Source of the DNA: Lineus longissimus
Taxonomy: Eukaryota; Nemertea; Pilidiophora; Heteronemertea; Lineidae
Length of the DNA stretch: 60,000 bases
Direction: 5' to 3'
NCBI RefSeq assembly: GCF_910592395.1
Contig: NC_088311.1
Coordinates: 18,170,501 to 18,230,500 of the forward strand
Positions 43,801 to 50,347 of the stretch are shown here, one piece after another (within the stretch, counting starts at the first letter, position 1; each line of letters begins with the position of its first letter). The notes under the pieces are model-generated. The model searched no databases. It saw only the letters and a list, made by a program, of their open reading frames with translations, and had not been told where the DNA came from. A program made the position numbers and the translations under genes.

Positions 43801-45623
43801 TGTTGCTCCTAGCAAGGTCTCGGGCAAGGCACTTAGTCGACAGGCAAGCTGTAGGTTCAGCACCGTGAGCAGCACCGTGAGCAGCACCTTGATAGGCCAT
43901 GCCAAGAGAGCCTCTTCAGATACATCAAGTATTGAAAGCTGTAGACAGACCATGTTGTGATACATTTTATTCGATCTTGGTGAAATCAATTCGCCTAACG
44001 GGTACCAGGTGCAACGTATAATATCACATGGGCACACATGGTCATTAGTGTTTGAATGCATGCCATACTCCACGCAGTGATATAAGTCAAAATGCCTGCT
44101 TTGGAGACTTCCTTGGGTTCAGGGTCAATGTTATATTCAATCCACGATTGCAGGTCACGTGATGTTAATAAACGGACGTTGTCCACACTTTCGCATTTCA
44201 ATACCGAATATGGATATGCATGGACTTTTATACAATTACTGGCAAGAATGATAATCTCAGATGCATTACTCTCATCATGTAACTTACTACTTCATCAGAG
44301 GCTTATGCTTGCATTTTTCAAGTGCTGACCCAAATGAGGTAAAAAACGCAAATTTCGAGTTCCTTGTACATTGTGCGATTTGAAGATTTTCGAATATAAA
44401 GTAATGCAAAATGAGGAAAAGCCAGGTTTTTCATTGTGTGTTCCTTTCACAATTCCCGAGCCAATAGAGAACAATCGGGATGGCATGGCCTAGCCCCCCC
44501 CCCCCCCCCCATATTACTGCAAACTCGGTCATGACCACATTTTCCCTTGCTGCATGTATACCGTGAAAATGTTTGAACCTCTCTATTAAAGTTGTTTACA
44601 TAACTTCTTTTTTTACACCTTAATAGTTTTAAAACCTCTCTCTTGGTGTCTTCTTTGTTATATCTATTTTCAGGATCAGCAATGAACATCGGAATTGGTA
44701 TAGGCTGCGCGACAGTTGTTCTCGTCTTGGTTTCCATTGGTATTATGTTGGCAATTAAAAAGAAAAGGTACATGTACGTGATTTCCATTTTCAAAATTGT
44801 ACTAACTGGCAACTTTCACGGTGTGATCGTGTTCAAAGCGATTAAAGTCTATCATGAAGTTTGCCTGAATTTAATTCGGCCTTTCAATTCTGATGACTTG
44901 TTTCGATGAGAATCCCAGGTTATTTCAGACGCATTTTATAAAACGTGAGGCCGAACCCCAATGCCGAACTATCATTCTGTCAAACACTGTCCCTAAAATT
45001 GTTCGCACCTTTTAAGTGGACCACGTAGTTTATTGCAGTTTTTCCAATAGAAACAAATATGGCGATTTATTATTCTCGCGAATTGAGGTTATATTTGCAA
45101 AATTCGCGAGAATTCACCAAATCCGACAGTTTTCAGTATTCATTTGATCAGAAAATTTGTAATTTAGCTTCATCGTCGGCCTTCTTTACATATTGTAGCC
45201 GGTTTGTCGAACTTTTTGTAGGCCTATGCAGTGTAAACAGCACATTATGCTATCTCCACATTAGCGATTAACGCAGTGTTTTGCATAGAGAGGCTCAATT
45301 TCCTCAGACATTGGTCTAGAGCCTGATATTCAAATGTCGCCTTGCTGGAATAAAACCACACAGTGCCTGCGGACAGGGCCTAAATCGTGGTGTTAAACGA
45401 TAAGATAGTTCTTTTTGGTCTAATAATTCATACATTTTGTTTGTCTTGTCTGATATTTTCCAGTCGGGAAAGCCAACCACATGAAACACCTGAAGAAGAC
45501 CCACCTGCCAAATCCAACGTGACGGACTACCAGAACCCACTTTACGATATGGAAGAATGGGACGGAGGACAAAACGAAACAAGGGGCAGTTCTCATGAGA
45601 CGTTCCGCCTAGATGTTGTTTGA
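22760..45623 (+). CDS. Gene B: FTP/kringle-EGF-CCP(18)-TM receptor-like gene (whole span)
   Basis: Exons in order: signal peptide, Cys-rich exon, EGF1, FTP first half, kringle, FTP second half, EGF2, CCP1 to CCP18, stalk, TM, tail. The predicted product is about 1580 residues. All extracellular junctions are phase 1. No stop was found in the listed exons, so this is the one gene in the window that reads intact. FTP domains (fucolectin/tachylectin-4/pentraxin) bind fucose with calcium in known members; here the carbohydrate-binding residues were not assigned. The C-terminal half is paralogous to gene A, while the N-terminal head is different, so one of the two arose by exchange of the head region. 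Confidence 0.8.
22959..23096 (+). CDS. Gene B exon 2: Cys-rich exon of unknown fold
   Basis: A 138 bp, phase 1-1 open segment after ctacccag, ending ATC A|GTAGGT. It carries five cysteines: SACPEFSC, then IFCNV, then ECICKP. Phase agreement with the signal exon and EGF1 supports it as a real exon. The fold was not recognised. It is not a CCP, and its five cysteines do not match a standard EGF. Confidence 0.55.
23097..24479 (+). other. Gene B intron 2
   Basis: No exon is seen. A ggacggacggaccgacg tract at about 24030-24050, typical of a dispersed repeat tail, lies in it. The other short frames show no domain. Confidence 0.55.
24480..24611 (+). CDS. Gene B exon 3: EGF-like domain 1
   Basis: A 132 bp, phase 1-1 exon with the pattern CPTKHFGYNCEYRCHC...CSQDGSCPNGCASGWDGEYC. 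This is the MEGF/SREC-type EGF with eight cysteines (FGxxC, CxC, GxC, GWxGxxC). It leads directly into the FTP domain. Confidence 0.88.
24612..25810 (+). other. Gene B intron 3
   Basis: No exon, named repeat or RNA gene was recognised. The minus-strand frames around 25170-25650 show no domain. Confidence 0.5.
25811..26005 (+). CDS. Gene B exon 4: FTP domain, first half
   Basis: A 195 bp, phase 1-1 exon. It encodes GNVAAGKSSDASQGT...YASLALDGYTN, then CSHTNQREHWWQVDLGRDYVLFTVTIW, the classic start of an FTP/F5-8-type lectin domain (xNVAxGKxAxQSS, AxDGN, WWxVDLG). It stops at the TIW strand, in the middle of the domain. The rest is encoded at 33774-33974. Confidence 0.92.
26006..28143 (+). other. 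Gene B intron within the FTP domain, left part
   Basis: No exon is seen. A segment at about 26600-26680 (gacgaggctgg region) has an inverted partner at about 34680-34760. Nothing else was recognised. Confidence 0.5.
28144..28377 (+). CDS. Gene B exon 5: kringle domain
   Basis: A 234 bp, phase 1-1 exon. It begins AESECKKNTIGTEYKGTQN, followed by TLMGFTCADW, then NYCRNPDGDARGPWCYI and YDNCFIPPCKS. All six kringle cysteines and the NYCRNPDGD and PWCY hallmarks are present; the loop between the CADW block and NYC is short. Kringles bind Lys-bearing proteins in plasmin-type proteases, but no protease exon is seen. It sits between the two halves of the FTP domain. Confidence 0.95.
28609..29132. 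repeat. Inverted-repeat (fold-back) element
   Basis: The arm 28609-28720 (tgtcgctgtcctttt.gg, actagtgggccgatttct) matches the reverse complement of 29040-29132 with moderate divergence. The interior is AT-rich and non-coding. This suggests an old non-autonomous DNA element. Confidence 0.6.
29160..29640. repeat. Dispersed repeat, copy 1 of 2
   Basis: About 480 bp similar to 43453-43960, from acccgtggc.caggcaggttca through aatctaatgcaatatcaaagg to agcaccgtgagcagc. Both copies lie in introns of gene B on the same strand. No protein is recognised. Confidence 0.75.
29880..29970 (+). repeat. Short block with an inverted copy at 44.1 kb
   Basis: gtgacctgcaatcgtggattg here equals, inverted and with few changes, 44125-44160. 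Both strands at the two places can be read as L-Q-S-W-I-E, but no larger protein is visible. Confidence 0.45.
30441..30966. repeat. Palindromic 21 bp minisatellite
   Basis: About 25 units of 21 bp. The left arm (to about 30632) repeats ctcgtaataacgactttcttt, and the right arm repeats the reverse complement, switching at about 30633-30645. The unit core cgttataacg is itself a palindrome. The long frames on both strands here are read-through of the repeat. There are no unique spacers, so it is not a CRISPR array. Confidence 0.93.
31860..32250 (+). repeat. Dispersed repeat with gtccgtc tract
   Basis: It begins ttttagctcacatgggtgag, has a run of gtccgtcg-type repeats at about 31905-31955, and continues with a block whose reverse complement lies at 405-650. 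This is a repeat type seen in many marine invertebrate genomes. No coding potential. Confidence 0.7.
33027..33382 (+). repeat. 182 bp tandem duplication
   Basis: Two units, 33027-33208 and 33209-33382, start gattaagaaatgcatgaatt and share most bases. Non-coding. Confidence 0.85.
33774..33974 (+). CDS. Gene B exon 6: FTP domain, second half
   Basis: A 201 bp, phase 1-1 exon: DKLTNFKILIDENLCHH...IKCDSPGPVVGRRLKIQ and LTLCEVSVQAF, the second half of an FTP domain (RLxxFxIxVG, C, GRYVxIQ, LTLCEVEV). It completes the fold begun at 25811. In the mRNA the kringle would lie between them unless it is skipped. Confidence 0.9.
34266..34400 (+). CDS. Gene B exon 7: EGF-like domain 2
   Basis: A 135 bp, phase 1-1 exon: ACQTKRYGPNCNNRCQC, then CDDKTGQCPSGCKDFFTGPYC. 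It is the same MEGF-like type as EGF1, so the FTP/kringle block is bracketed by two similar EGFs. Confidence 0.9.
   Translation, partial: HAKPSAMAPTATTDANVPMMTRVMTRQDSAHLGVKIFSQALTVT
34401..35199 (+). other. Gene B intron 7 with dispersed repeats
   Basis: Contains a second copy (about 34490-34635) of the repeat at 5985-6130, and a segment at 34680-34760 related in inverted form to about 26600-26680. The rest shows nothing. Confidence 0.6.
35200..35388 (+). CDS. Gene B CCP1 exon, atypical
   Basis: A 189 bp, phase 1-1 exon starting AITCDPPSRLLNGKVS, with CDKGFVLEGKENSTC and ending STPVCRG. The Trp that normally follows the third Cys is missing (GPGNVADSTPVC), so folding may be altered. Splice sites are normal. 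Confidence 0.8.
35430..35537 (+). pseudogene. Relic CCP 5' fragment
   Basis: Resembles the start of a CCP exon (ccgtctctgctaaatgggcaag) without frame, and is cut off where the repeat shared with 131-225 begins at 35538. A recombination or insertion removed the rest. Confidence 0.6.
35538..35630. repeat. Dispersed repeat, copy 2
   Basis: Near-identical to 131-225 (tttgcacaaggacggtccta). It sits directly on the broken edge of a relic CCP exon. Confidence 0.7.
35865..36056 (+). CDS. Gene B CCP2 exon
   Basis: A 192 bp, phase 1-1 exon: AITCDPPSLTNGQVSVPKP, CNTGYVLEGKESSTC, GSWADPTPVCTG. It is a sister of CCP3; the relic at 11625 in gene A is a third copy. Confidence 0.9.
36180..36371 (+). CDS. 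Gene B CCP3 exon
   Basis: A 192 bp, phase 1-1 exon: AITCDPPSLTNGRVSGPKP and KGKWADPAPVCTG. The exon and the 3' flank (gtaagagtttgacagtgacaacg) match gene A CCP2 and its flank. Confidence 0.9.
36966..37280 (+). pseudogene. Relic CCP exon, scrambled
   Basis: Starts like a CCP exon after ttttccag (tgtgaaccaccgtctctaataaatgg) but frame, cysteines and donor are lost within 60 bp. Later pieces (aattcagccgt near 37205) come from the middle of a CCP exon. Confidence 0.6.
37396..37586 (+). pseudogene. Relic CCP beta exon
   Basis: A nearly full-length beta exon with acceptor cag changed to cat, a stop in the middle (atcttttagccgatg), and the last Cys changed to Arg (CCTGTTCGC). The other bases are close to CCP5. 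Confidence 0.85.
37713..37904 (+). CDS. Gene B CCP4 exon, alpha type
   Basis: A 192 bp exon: AITCGPPVISNGHVSV, IKPALYGST, WTDQTHVCKG. First exon of the regular alpha/beta array of gene B. Confidence 0.9.
38017..38208 (+). CDS. Gene B CCP5 exon, beta type
   Basis: A 192 bp exon: AISCDTPFLLNGQ, CDDGFILVGKTNSTC, KWLEPTPVCKS. Its copy is CCP9, exactly 1262 bp downstream. Confidence 0.9.
38346..38537 (+). CDS. Gene B CCP6 exon, alpha type
   Basis: A 192 bp exon with the variant VIPNGYVSV. Essentially the same protein as CCP10 (39608). Confidence 0.9.
38647..38838 (+). CDS. Gene B CCP7 exon, beta type
   Basis: A 192 bp exon: AISCDKPLLLNGQ, GFVLEGKTYSTCVHEDQ. Copy of CCP11 (39909), differing at FRC/FKC and at the last codons. 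Confidence 0.9.
38975..39166 (+). CDS. Gene B CCP8 exon, alpha type
   Basis: A 192 bp exon: HVSVIKPAVYGST, GKGSTKCSQNGTYNVYGKW. Copy of CCP12 (40237). Confidence 0.9.
39279..39470 (+). CDS. Gene B CCP9 exon, beta type
   Basis: A 192 bp exon, copy of CCP5, with THDTTVIF where most copies have THGTTVIF (shared with CCP13). Confidence 0.9.
39608..39799 (+). CDS. Gene B CCP10 exon, alpha type
   Basis: A 192 bp exon, 1262 bp copy of CCP6. The downstream intron is also nearly identical. Confidence 0.9.
39909..40100 (+). CDS. Gene B CCP11 exon, beta type
   Basis: A 192 bp exon, 1262 bp copy of CCP7, ending PTPVCNG. Confidence 0.9.
40237..40428 (+). CDS. Gene B CCP12 exon, alpha type
   Basis: A 192 bp exon with CNPGFVLDGKGSSKC (Pro where other copies have Gln) and WTNQSPVCKG. 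Confidence 0.9.
40542..40733 (+). CDS. Gene B CCP13 exon, beta type
   Basis: A 192 bp exon with THDTTVIFRC, GFILEGKTNSTCVHED and WSESTPVCKG. Confidence 0.9.
40871..41062 (+). CDS. Gene B CCP14 exon, alpha type
   Basis: A 192 bp exon: VIPNGYVSVTKPAVYGSTL, GFFLDGKRSSKCIQNGTDN. Closest relative is gene A CCP7. Confidence 0.9.
41180..41371 (+). CDS. Gene B CCP15 exon, beta type
   Basis: A 192 bp exon: GGLSTHGTSVIFRC, DVGFILEGKTKSTC, NRAKGNW. It corresponds to gene A CCP8. Confidence 0.9.
41483..41587 (+). pseudogene. Relic CCP alpha exon, 5'-deleted
   Basis: The intron runs straight into the second half of an alpha exon (RGFVLDGKESSKC...QSPVCKG), losing the acceptor and two cysteines. The donor GTAAAG is kept. 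Analogous to the damaged exon at 16308 in gene A. Confidence 0.85.
41685..41876 (+). CDS. Gene B CCP16 exon, beta type
   Basis: A 192 bp open exon: AINCDTPFLLNGQVTASELS, FRCYEGFILDGKTNSTC. The acceptor is the weaker ttttcaag. It follows a beta exon directly because the intervening alpha exon is a relic. Confidence 0.8.
42014..42100 (+). pseudogene. Relic CCP 5' fragment
   Basis: A good acceptor (tttttacag) and a CCP-like start (TTCLLPQLKNGQVSVGKP) run into a stop after about 30 codons with no second Cys or donor. Confidence 0.7.
42217..42411 (+). CDS. Gene B CCP17 exon, distinct type
   Basis: A 195 bp, phase 1-1 exon: VITCEEPKLKNGNVTT, YTCNEAFVLEG, FNSTC, KGEWSEPSPTCRG. It is clearly diverged from the alpha/beta array and so is probably an older C-terminal CCP. 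Two N-glycosylation sequons (NYT and NST) are visible. Confidence 0.88.
42412..42930 (+). other. Gene B intron between CCP17 and CCP18
   Basis: No repeat or exon was recognised. Confidence 0.5.
42931..43119 (+). CDS. Gene B CCP18 exon, membrane-proximal
   Basis: A 189 bp, phase 1-1 exon after tctcaag: EITCDQPVLQHGKAST, YSCEENYSLTGKAKSTC, KGVWADPIPICTG. It is distinct from the array. No clear gene A counterpart is seen. Confidence 0.88.
43297..43362 (+). CDS. Gene B stalk exon
   Basis: A 66 bp, phase 1-1 exon after gattcacag: DLESPSSTIDHVDGNFGGRANT. The donor is acgc|gtaagt. In gene A the same site reads cgtaatgaatcag|gtaagt, so the boundary has moved by 18 bases. Confidence 0.72.
43363..44673 (+). 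other. Gene B intron before TM exon
   Basis: Holds copy 2 of the dispersed repeat (43453-43960) and a C-rich run of 15 (about 44493-44510). The right part matches gene A 17070-17400. No exon. Confidence 0.65.
43453..43960. repeat. Dispersed repeat, copy 2 of 2
   Basis: Similar to 29160-29640. This copy additionally has agcaccgtgagc duplicated at about 43858-43885. Confidence 0.75.
44674..44767 (+). CDS. Gene B transmembrane exon
   Basis: A 94 bp exon, phase 1 in and 2 out: GSAMNIGIGIGCATVVLVLV, then SIGIMLAIKKKR. The left half is identical in protein to gene A. Confidence 0.9.
44768..45463 (+). other. Gene B last intron
   Basis: Nothing beyond homology of 45010-45463 to gene A 20290-20720. 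It lacks the Penelope element and so shows the unoccupied state. Confidence 0.6.
45464..45623 (+). CDS. Gene B cytoplasmic tail exon and stop
   Basis: Enters in phase 2 after attttccag. It encodes SRESQPHETPEEDPPAKS, then YQNPLYDMEEWDGGQ and ETFRLDVV before TGA. NPLY fits the NPxY motif used for PTB-domain binding or clathrin-mediated uptake. An acidic YxxM-like context (YDME) follows. Confidence 0.88.
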
Positions 45624-45830
45624 GGAAAGTTCACAACATCAAACTATTCAGGATCTTTATAGCTGTGTTTCAGTTGGTGATGGTCGGTTACGTCACGCCA
45701 GTTTTCGATGATACAGGACTTCGTCACGGTGCCAAAATTCCTCTGTGCATTCTTACGTACAGAATTTATTTCTCGATGGAGTAAAACCCTTTCTTCTGAA
45801 GACATAGGTATGAGATTTTCACAGACGAAG

Positions 45831-45836
45831 AATAAA
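45831..45836 (+). terminator. Poly(A) signal of gene B
   Basis: aataaa, 208 bp after the stop, in the same conserved block as the gene A signal at 21101. Confidence 0.65.
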
Positions 45837-47807
45837 AAACTGAATAACTGGCGAAAAAATCATTGTGTCTTCATACATGTATAGTACATTCTAGCACCGC
45901 AATATCCGGCTAGCGTTGTACATGGGGACGAAAAATACAGAGGTACGAGACATTGCCGATGTTCACCACTGACTCTGTATCAAAGAATGACACTGAAGGT
46001 ATCGTGTAAAAAAATTGGCAAAATTTTAGAAAACGTCTTGAATAGGGGATGGACGTAAACGTGTGTGCCTTCTTTGCCTGACAAGCCTGATATCACTGTA
46101 CCGAGTCGTCAGACTGATCCGCCTATTTCATATTTTGATTGAATTTATAGTAAAGTGCGTACATGTATAATTTATAAGTTAGTTTATTTACTCCAGACCA
46201 CGTTCCATGGTATACAGTAGATCAAATATACCCGTACATGTCATATGTACATTGTATTACAAAGTGAATTATTAAGGGGTCTCACAAAATATTTATGCAA
46301 TCAATAGCGTTGTGGCTATCATAAATTATCAGTGGTGCTTCCAAAACAGTTGTAGGCTACACCTGCAACAAGCTTGGCTGGTTCTGTGGGATATTTTTGT
46401 CTGAATCCGACAAAACAAGAGTTTGTGCCCTCAGGCATGGGATAAAATCAATAACATAATTGATGACTTTCACACATCTTGTTGAAAACACAAAAAAAAC
46501 ACAATAGCTACATGTACTAAAAGAATAAAGCAATGGCGTCAAATATAATTTTAACTTGATGTTTTTCGGAAGGGGACTCAAGATTTATTTTTTTTTTGGT
46601 TATTTGCACATTAGTAGCATAAAAGAAGTGAATTCGAGTCCTATTATCACATCTAAATCTACCACTCACCACGTGCCAATTACAATACAGAAATAAAAAA
46701 ATAACAACATTGACTGGTCTAATTTCAAAATAACAATTAATCAATATTTGTTTGAGAGTTCTTGCACCTAGCCTATTTATAAAGTCACCAAATTAATAAA
46801 GACAGCTTATTAGAGATTGTCTCTATACCTTTTGGCACACAACTTGTATTATTGTTTTGGGCTTTTCAAGTTATGAAATGAGAATGTGGACAGGCTTTGT
46901 TATCAAGTGAAAATATTAAAATCTAAGTTAAATCTTTCTCTTTTCTTCTTTTTCACCATCTCAGGTGTCTTTTCTTCGTTTCCACCTCCTCCTCCGTTCC
47001 TTATACCAAATATTACACTTTTTCCGCAGCCAGTACCTTAAATCAGCTAAGGCCCACGCCAGAATCCATCACTCATTTCAGGGTATGAAAAACTGCCCGC
47101 AGTAAAATGCTGAAGTGCAATATCCAGTTTGCTGGAACTGAATAACAACGAATGTAATAACTCCCGAGGGTTTATCAAGGTAGCCCGAAGTTCTATTTTT
47201 TAAACTGAGAAACTCTCGAATGCCGTAGGTTTAAGTTCGGTGGGGACCCAGAAAAAACCCGTTTCACTTTTCATGTCAGTGTCCGCGGACAACATCGATC
47301 CAAAAATCAGACCAAATGGCGTTTTTGAGAGTCGTTGTCTTCACTATTAAGGATTAAAATCAATTAAGCAATACTTGGTCAATCACACGTAATATATCTT
47401 TTCTATCGCCTGTACCTGAAATTGGACAGAAGCCGAGTCTTGGGACAAAAATACCAGACACTCATTTTCGTTTTCTACACTAAGAGTTGAAATCTTAGCT
47501 AGAAGCTAATAGAATTTGAAAGATATCGTCTGCCAAATATATCACCCTACGGCCACAAGCTGTTTCTGAAATAAACGACACATCACGAGTTTTTATTGAA
47601 CAATCATTGTTATCAAATAATTGGTTTCAAAGGCCAACCACATCGGCAAAGAAGGGGGTGGGGGATTTGATAGACATCTCCACATGACAATTGCGAAATT
47701 AGTTCATGCTTGCGCACTCCCTCTGAGTGTTTTATGGACTTTAATTGTCACAGACCTACCGAAAGTGGGCACATTGTTAATTTCTTACCAGTTGCGTGAG
47801 AAACAAA

Positions 47808-47869
47808 ATGAGACAGCTATTTTATCTGATATATTTTTCTGAATGATATTTTTTTAAACTTCGTAGCAA
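47808..47869 (+). pseudogene. Broken signal-peptide exon
   Basis: Matches the exon at 4578-4638, but a one-base insertion in the hydrophobic part causes an early TGA, and the donor GTAAGT is changed to ATAAGT. Confidence 0.8.
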
Positions 47870-48036
47870 ATAAGTTAAATAAAGTATTCCTTTAGAAACC
47901 CATATCTTGTTGTTTGTTTTCCAACCTACATGATCAGTACCTTTATGCCAATGACATGTTTCAGCTGATAAAGACAAATGATGTCCCACTGACAACTATA
48001 AATAAACAAAGCCGTAGTAGAGCAGTGACTACATGT

Positions 48037-48302
48037 ATTTATCCCCTAGACACACCTAGAATGACTAACACAGCACAGTGTATAGATTGATTATGGACCG
48101 ATTAGGCCAATATTTGAGATACATATTTATTTGCCAAACGGGCTACATAGAGAGAGCATTCTCTGCAAAACACTACAAAGGAAACCCTAGAAAGGGTAAA
48201 AGGTAAATGCGTCACGTGACCCAAGAGATTGAATTTAGGGTCACGTGACCATAAATCAAATAAAATAGACAATTTGCAGAAACGGTTGAGAGGGTACCGC
48301 CA
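48037..48302 (-). repeat. Split direct repeat B2
   Basis: 266 bp from atttatcccctagacacacc to gagggtaccgcca, about 98 percent identical to 48605-48870. It contains two cacgtgac-type motifs. It forms the 3' end of the element. Confidence 0.85.
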
Positions 48303-48391
48303 ACACCTCTAAACCTTACCATCATACATGGATATACAATGTACATTAACAATAAGGACGGTGGATGGGGAGGAGGACGGTAAAAAGTCCA

Positions 48392-48603
48392 AGTTGTAGA
48401 GTTGCTTTCGCTTCAGAATCTTTAGGCGAGTGGGGAGACAATCGCGTGATGTCTACCTAAGACAAAGAACTAATTTGCATACATCGAAGAGTGATGAGAA
48501 TATAAACGATGTCCTCAAATATTGAGGTTAGCAGTTCAGCGCAGGTCAAACCGGTGTATCCCAGCATAAAGTCTATTATGATGGATGACTCCCTCATAAT
48601 ATG
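48392..48603 (-). repeat. Split direct repeat A2
   Basis: About 210 bp from agttgtagagttgctttcgc to ctccctcataatatg, matching 52571-52749. A2 has an extra 30 bp (aaccggtgtatcccagcata region) that A1 lacks. Confidence 0.85.
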
Positions 48604-48604
48604 C

Positions 48605-48870
48605 ATTTATCCCCTAGACACACCTAGAATGACTAACACAACACAGTGTATAGATTGATTATGGACCGATTAGGCCAATATTTGAGATACATATTTATTT
48701 GCCAAACGGGCTACATAGAGAGAGCATTCTCTGCAAAACATTACAAAGGAAACCCTAGAAAGGGTAAAAGGTAAATGCGTCACGTGACCCAAGAGATTGA
48801 ATTTAGGGTCACGTGACCATAAATCAAATAAAATAGACAATTTGCTAAAACGGTTGAGAGGGTACCGCCA
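48605..48870 (-). repeat. Split direct repeat B1
   Basis: Copy of B2 adjoining the body of the element; abuts A2 within 2 bp. Confidence 0.85.
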
Positions 48871-49399
48871 CAAGCCGAAGGTCACTGAGGCCACCCCACA
48901 ACCGGCAGAAAATGCTCTCTCAAAATAAATCCCGGCGAACCGCCGAGTGATAATAATGACGCATATAATGACGCTAGATATTTAAAACCGTAGCACATCA
49001 CTCAAGTCTACGTGTAAGTAGCAATGACGAGGTGAAATAATGTATATATTAGAGTTACAACTGTCGCGTCCACCAATTATAACACCGTGTTATGACAAAT
49101 TTGGTATATATGAGACTAATAATCTAAGACGAAATGTCTAAACCGAGTACAAAGACTATGTCGAAATCGACCCAGCAGCCTAAGTCTGACTGGGAGGAGT
49201 GTATATATGAAACTACACGTACTACACAGATACAAAACACACCTGACAGCCTAAGTCTGACCAGGACACTAACAAATGACCTACAAGGTCGCGAACCAAA
49301 GCCCGCCGTGCGCTTGGCACATCCTGTCGTACGTTAGCAGGTACGAGTCAAAATCGCCTCGGGTAAATGTATTGAGATGATTGTTGACACGAGAATTAG
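48871..49399 (-). other. Element DNA downstream of the recombinase
   Basis: No domain is seen on either strand. The + strand frame at 49134-49337 is Thr/Ser-rich with no homology recognised. Taken as the element 3' untranslated part. Confidence 0.5.
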
Positions 49400-50341
49400 T
49401 TATAAAACACGGATATATTTTCTGAAGGCATCGGATGACCACCTGCCTGCTGCCCGGATGTAGGCATCGGATTTGCCCTCGATTGCGGATTGTGTTGCAG
49501 CCCCAATTCGCAAACTGTGCCCCTTAAAGCGGGAAGAGTCTAGACCGCAGAGAGAGAGTGCACGCTTGAGTGTACCGTCGAAGTCCTTGCGCAGGAAAGG
49601 AGAGCCACCGGGATGGCAGAAAAGCAGCCCGGGTGATAAACCCCGTACAGCCAAAAAGCCCCTCACGTGTTCTAACGGGCAAAATTGCGACCTAGCAGAA
49701 AGACGCAAGGTTTGAGAGCCTTGTGTGTTGCTAGACTTAAATCTTCGAAAAGATACCAGGAGCCCATCGGATTCGACCGTCAGGACGAAAAAGTGAAGGT
49801 AGTTGGCTAGACGGGATTTAGTCGAAGGGAGCATCTCTCTCACCCTAAGAAAGGCACTGAAACCAAGTACTAGGGCAGTCTGAAACATGACCGAGTTATA
49901 GTGTGAAGACGTAACAAGTGGGGCCGCAACCAATAATTTGGAAAGGATTTCCCTGGTAACGGGCAAGCGGACATCCGGGTGCGCACGCAAATGTTTGGCG
50001 GCGCAAAGTAATTTAGCCACAACGAATGATTTGGTCGGGTCAGCCATGTCATTAAGCTTATGTAAATAGGATATAGCCGACATGATGGACGCAATAGACG
50101 AAGGGGAATACCCACGGCCGTGCAAAAAGGCAATGAAAAGAGTTAAAATGGGCACCGAAAAAGGAAGACATAGTTTCGTTTTGATGTAGTCGTTGAAAGA
50201 TTGAGCGAAAATGTCCCAGGTCCTACGATAAGCCACCATAGTGGACGATGCAACCATGTTACTGCGCAATTCACTCAACGCAGATTCCATCCATCCGGGT
50301 AAAGTTCTTGAGGAATCGGTGTGGGCGTTGGGTCCGCCCAA
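49400..50341 (-). CDS. Tyrosine recombinase of DIRS-type element
   Basis: An open frame of 313 codons. An N-terminal core-binding domain (STMVAYRRTWDIFAQSFNDY, FIAFLHGRGYSPSSI) is followed by the catalytic domain with Arg in GFSAFLRVREM, H-x-x-R in GHSLRIGAAT, Trp in AAGRWSS and the nucleophile Tyr in FRKYIRVL near the end. All catalytic residues are present, so this protein could still be active, although the element has lost its reverse transcriptase. In such elements the enzyme integrates a circular DNA copy. The start overlaps the end of the RT-RNase H frame, as is usual in DIRS-type elements. Confidence 0.9.
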   Translation of the reverse strand: MGGPNAHTDSSRTLPGWMESALSELRSNMVASSTMVAYRRTWDIFAQSFNDYIKTKLCLPFSVPILTLFIAFLHGRGYSPSSIASIMSAISYLHKLNDMADPTKSFVVAKLLCAAKHLRAHPDVRLPVTREILSKLLVAAPLVTSSHYNSVMFQTALVLGFSAFLRVREMLPSTKSRLANYLHFFVLTVESDGLLVSFRRFKSSNTQGSQTLRLSARSQFCPLEHVRGFLAVRGLSPGLLFCHPGGSPFLRKDFDGTLKRALSLCGLDSSRFKGHSLRIGAATQSAIEGKSDAYIRAAGRWSSDAFRKYIRVL

Positions 50342-50347
50342 GGCGCC

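Larger units (their letters stand above)
45624..48036 (+). other. Gene B 3'UTR and spacer, upstream block of gene C
   Basis: Homologous to 20881-22660 and, from about 47240, to 655-1104 and 4482-4800. It lacks the LINE at 47704-47716, giving an empty site for the element at 1105-4481. Confidence 0.7.

Noticed and set aside
49134-49337. 67-codon + strand frame in the DIRS-type element
   Set aside because: Low-complexity, antisense to the element, and no similarity recognised.
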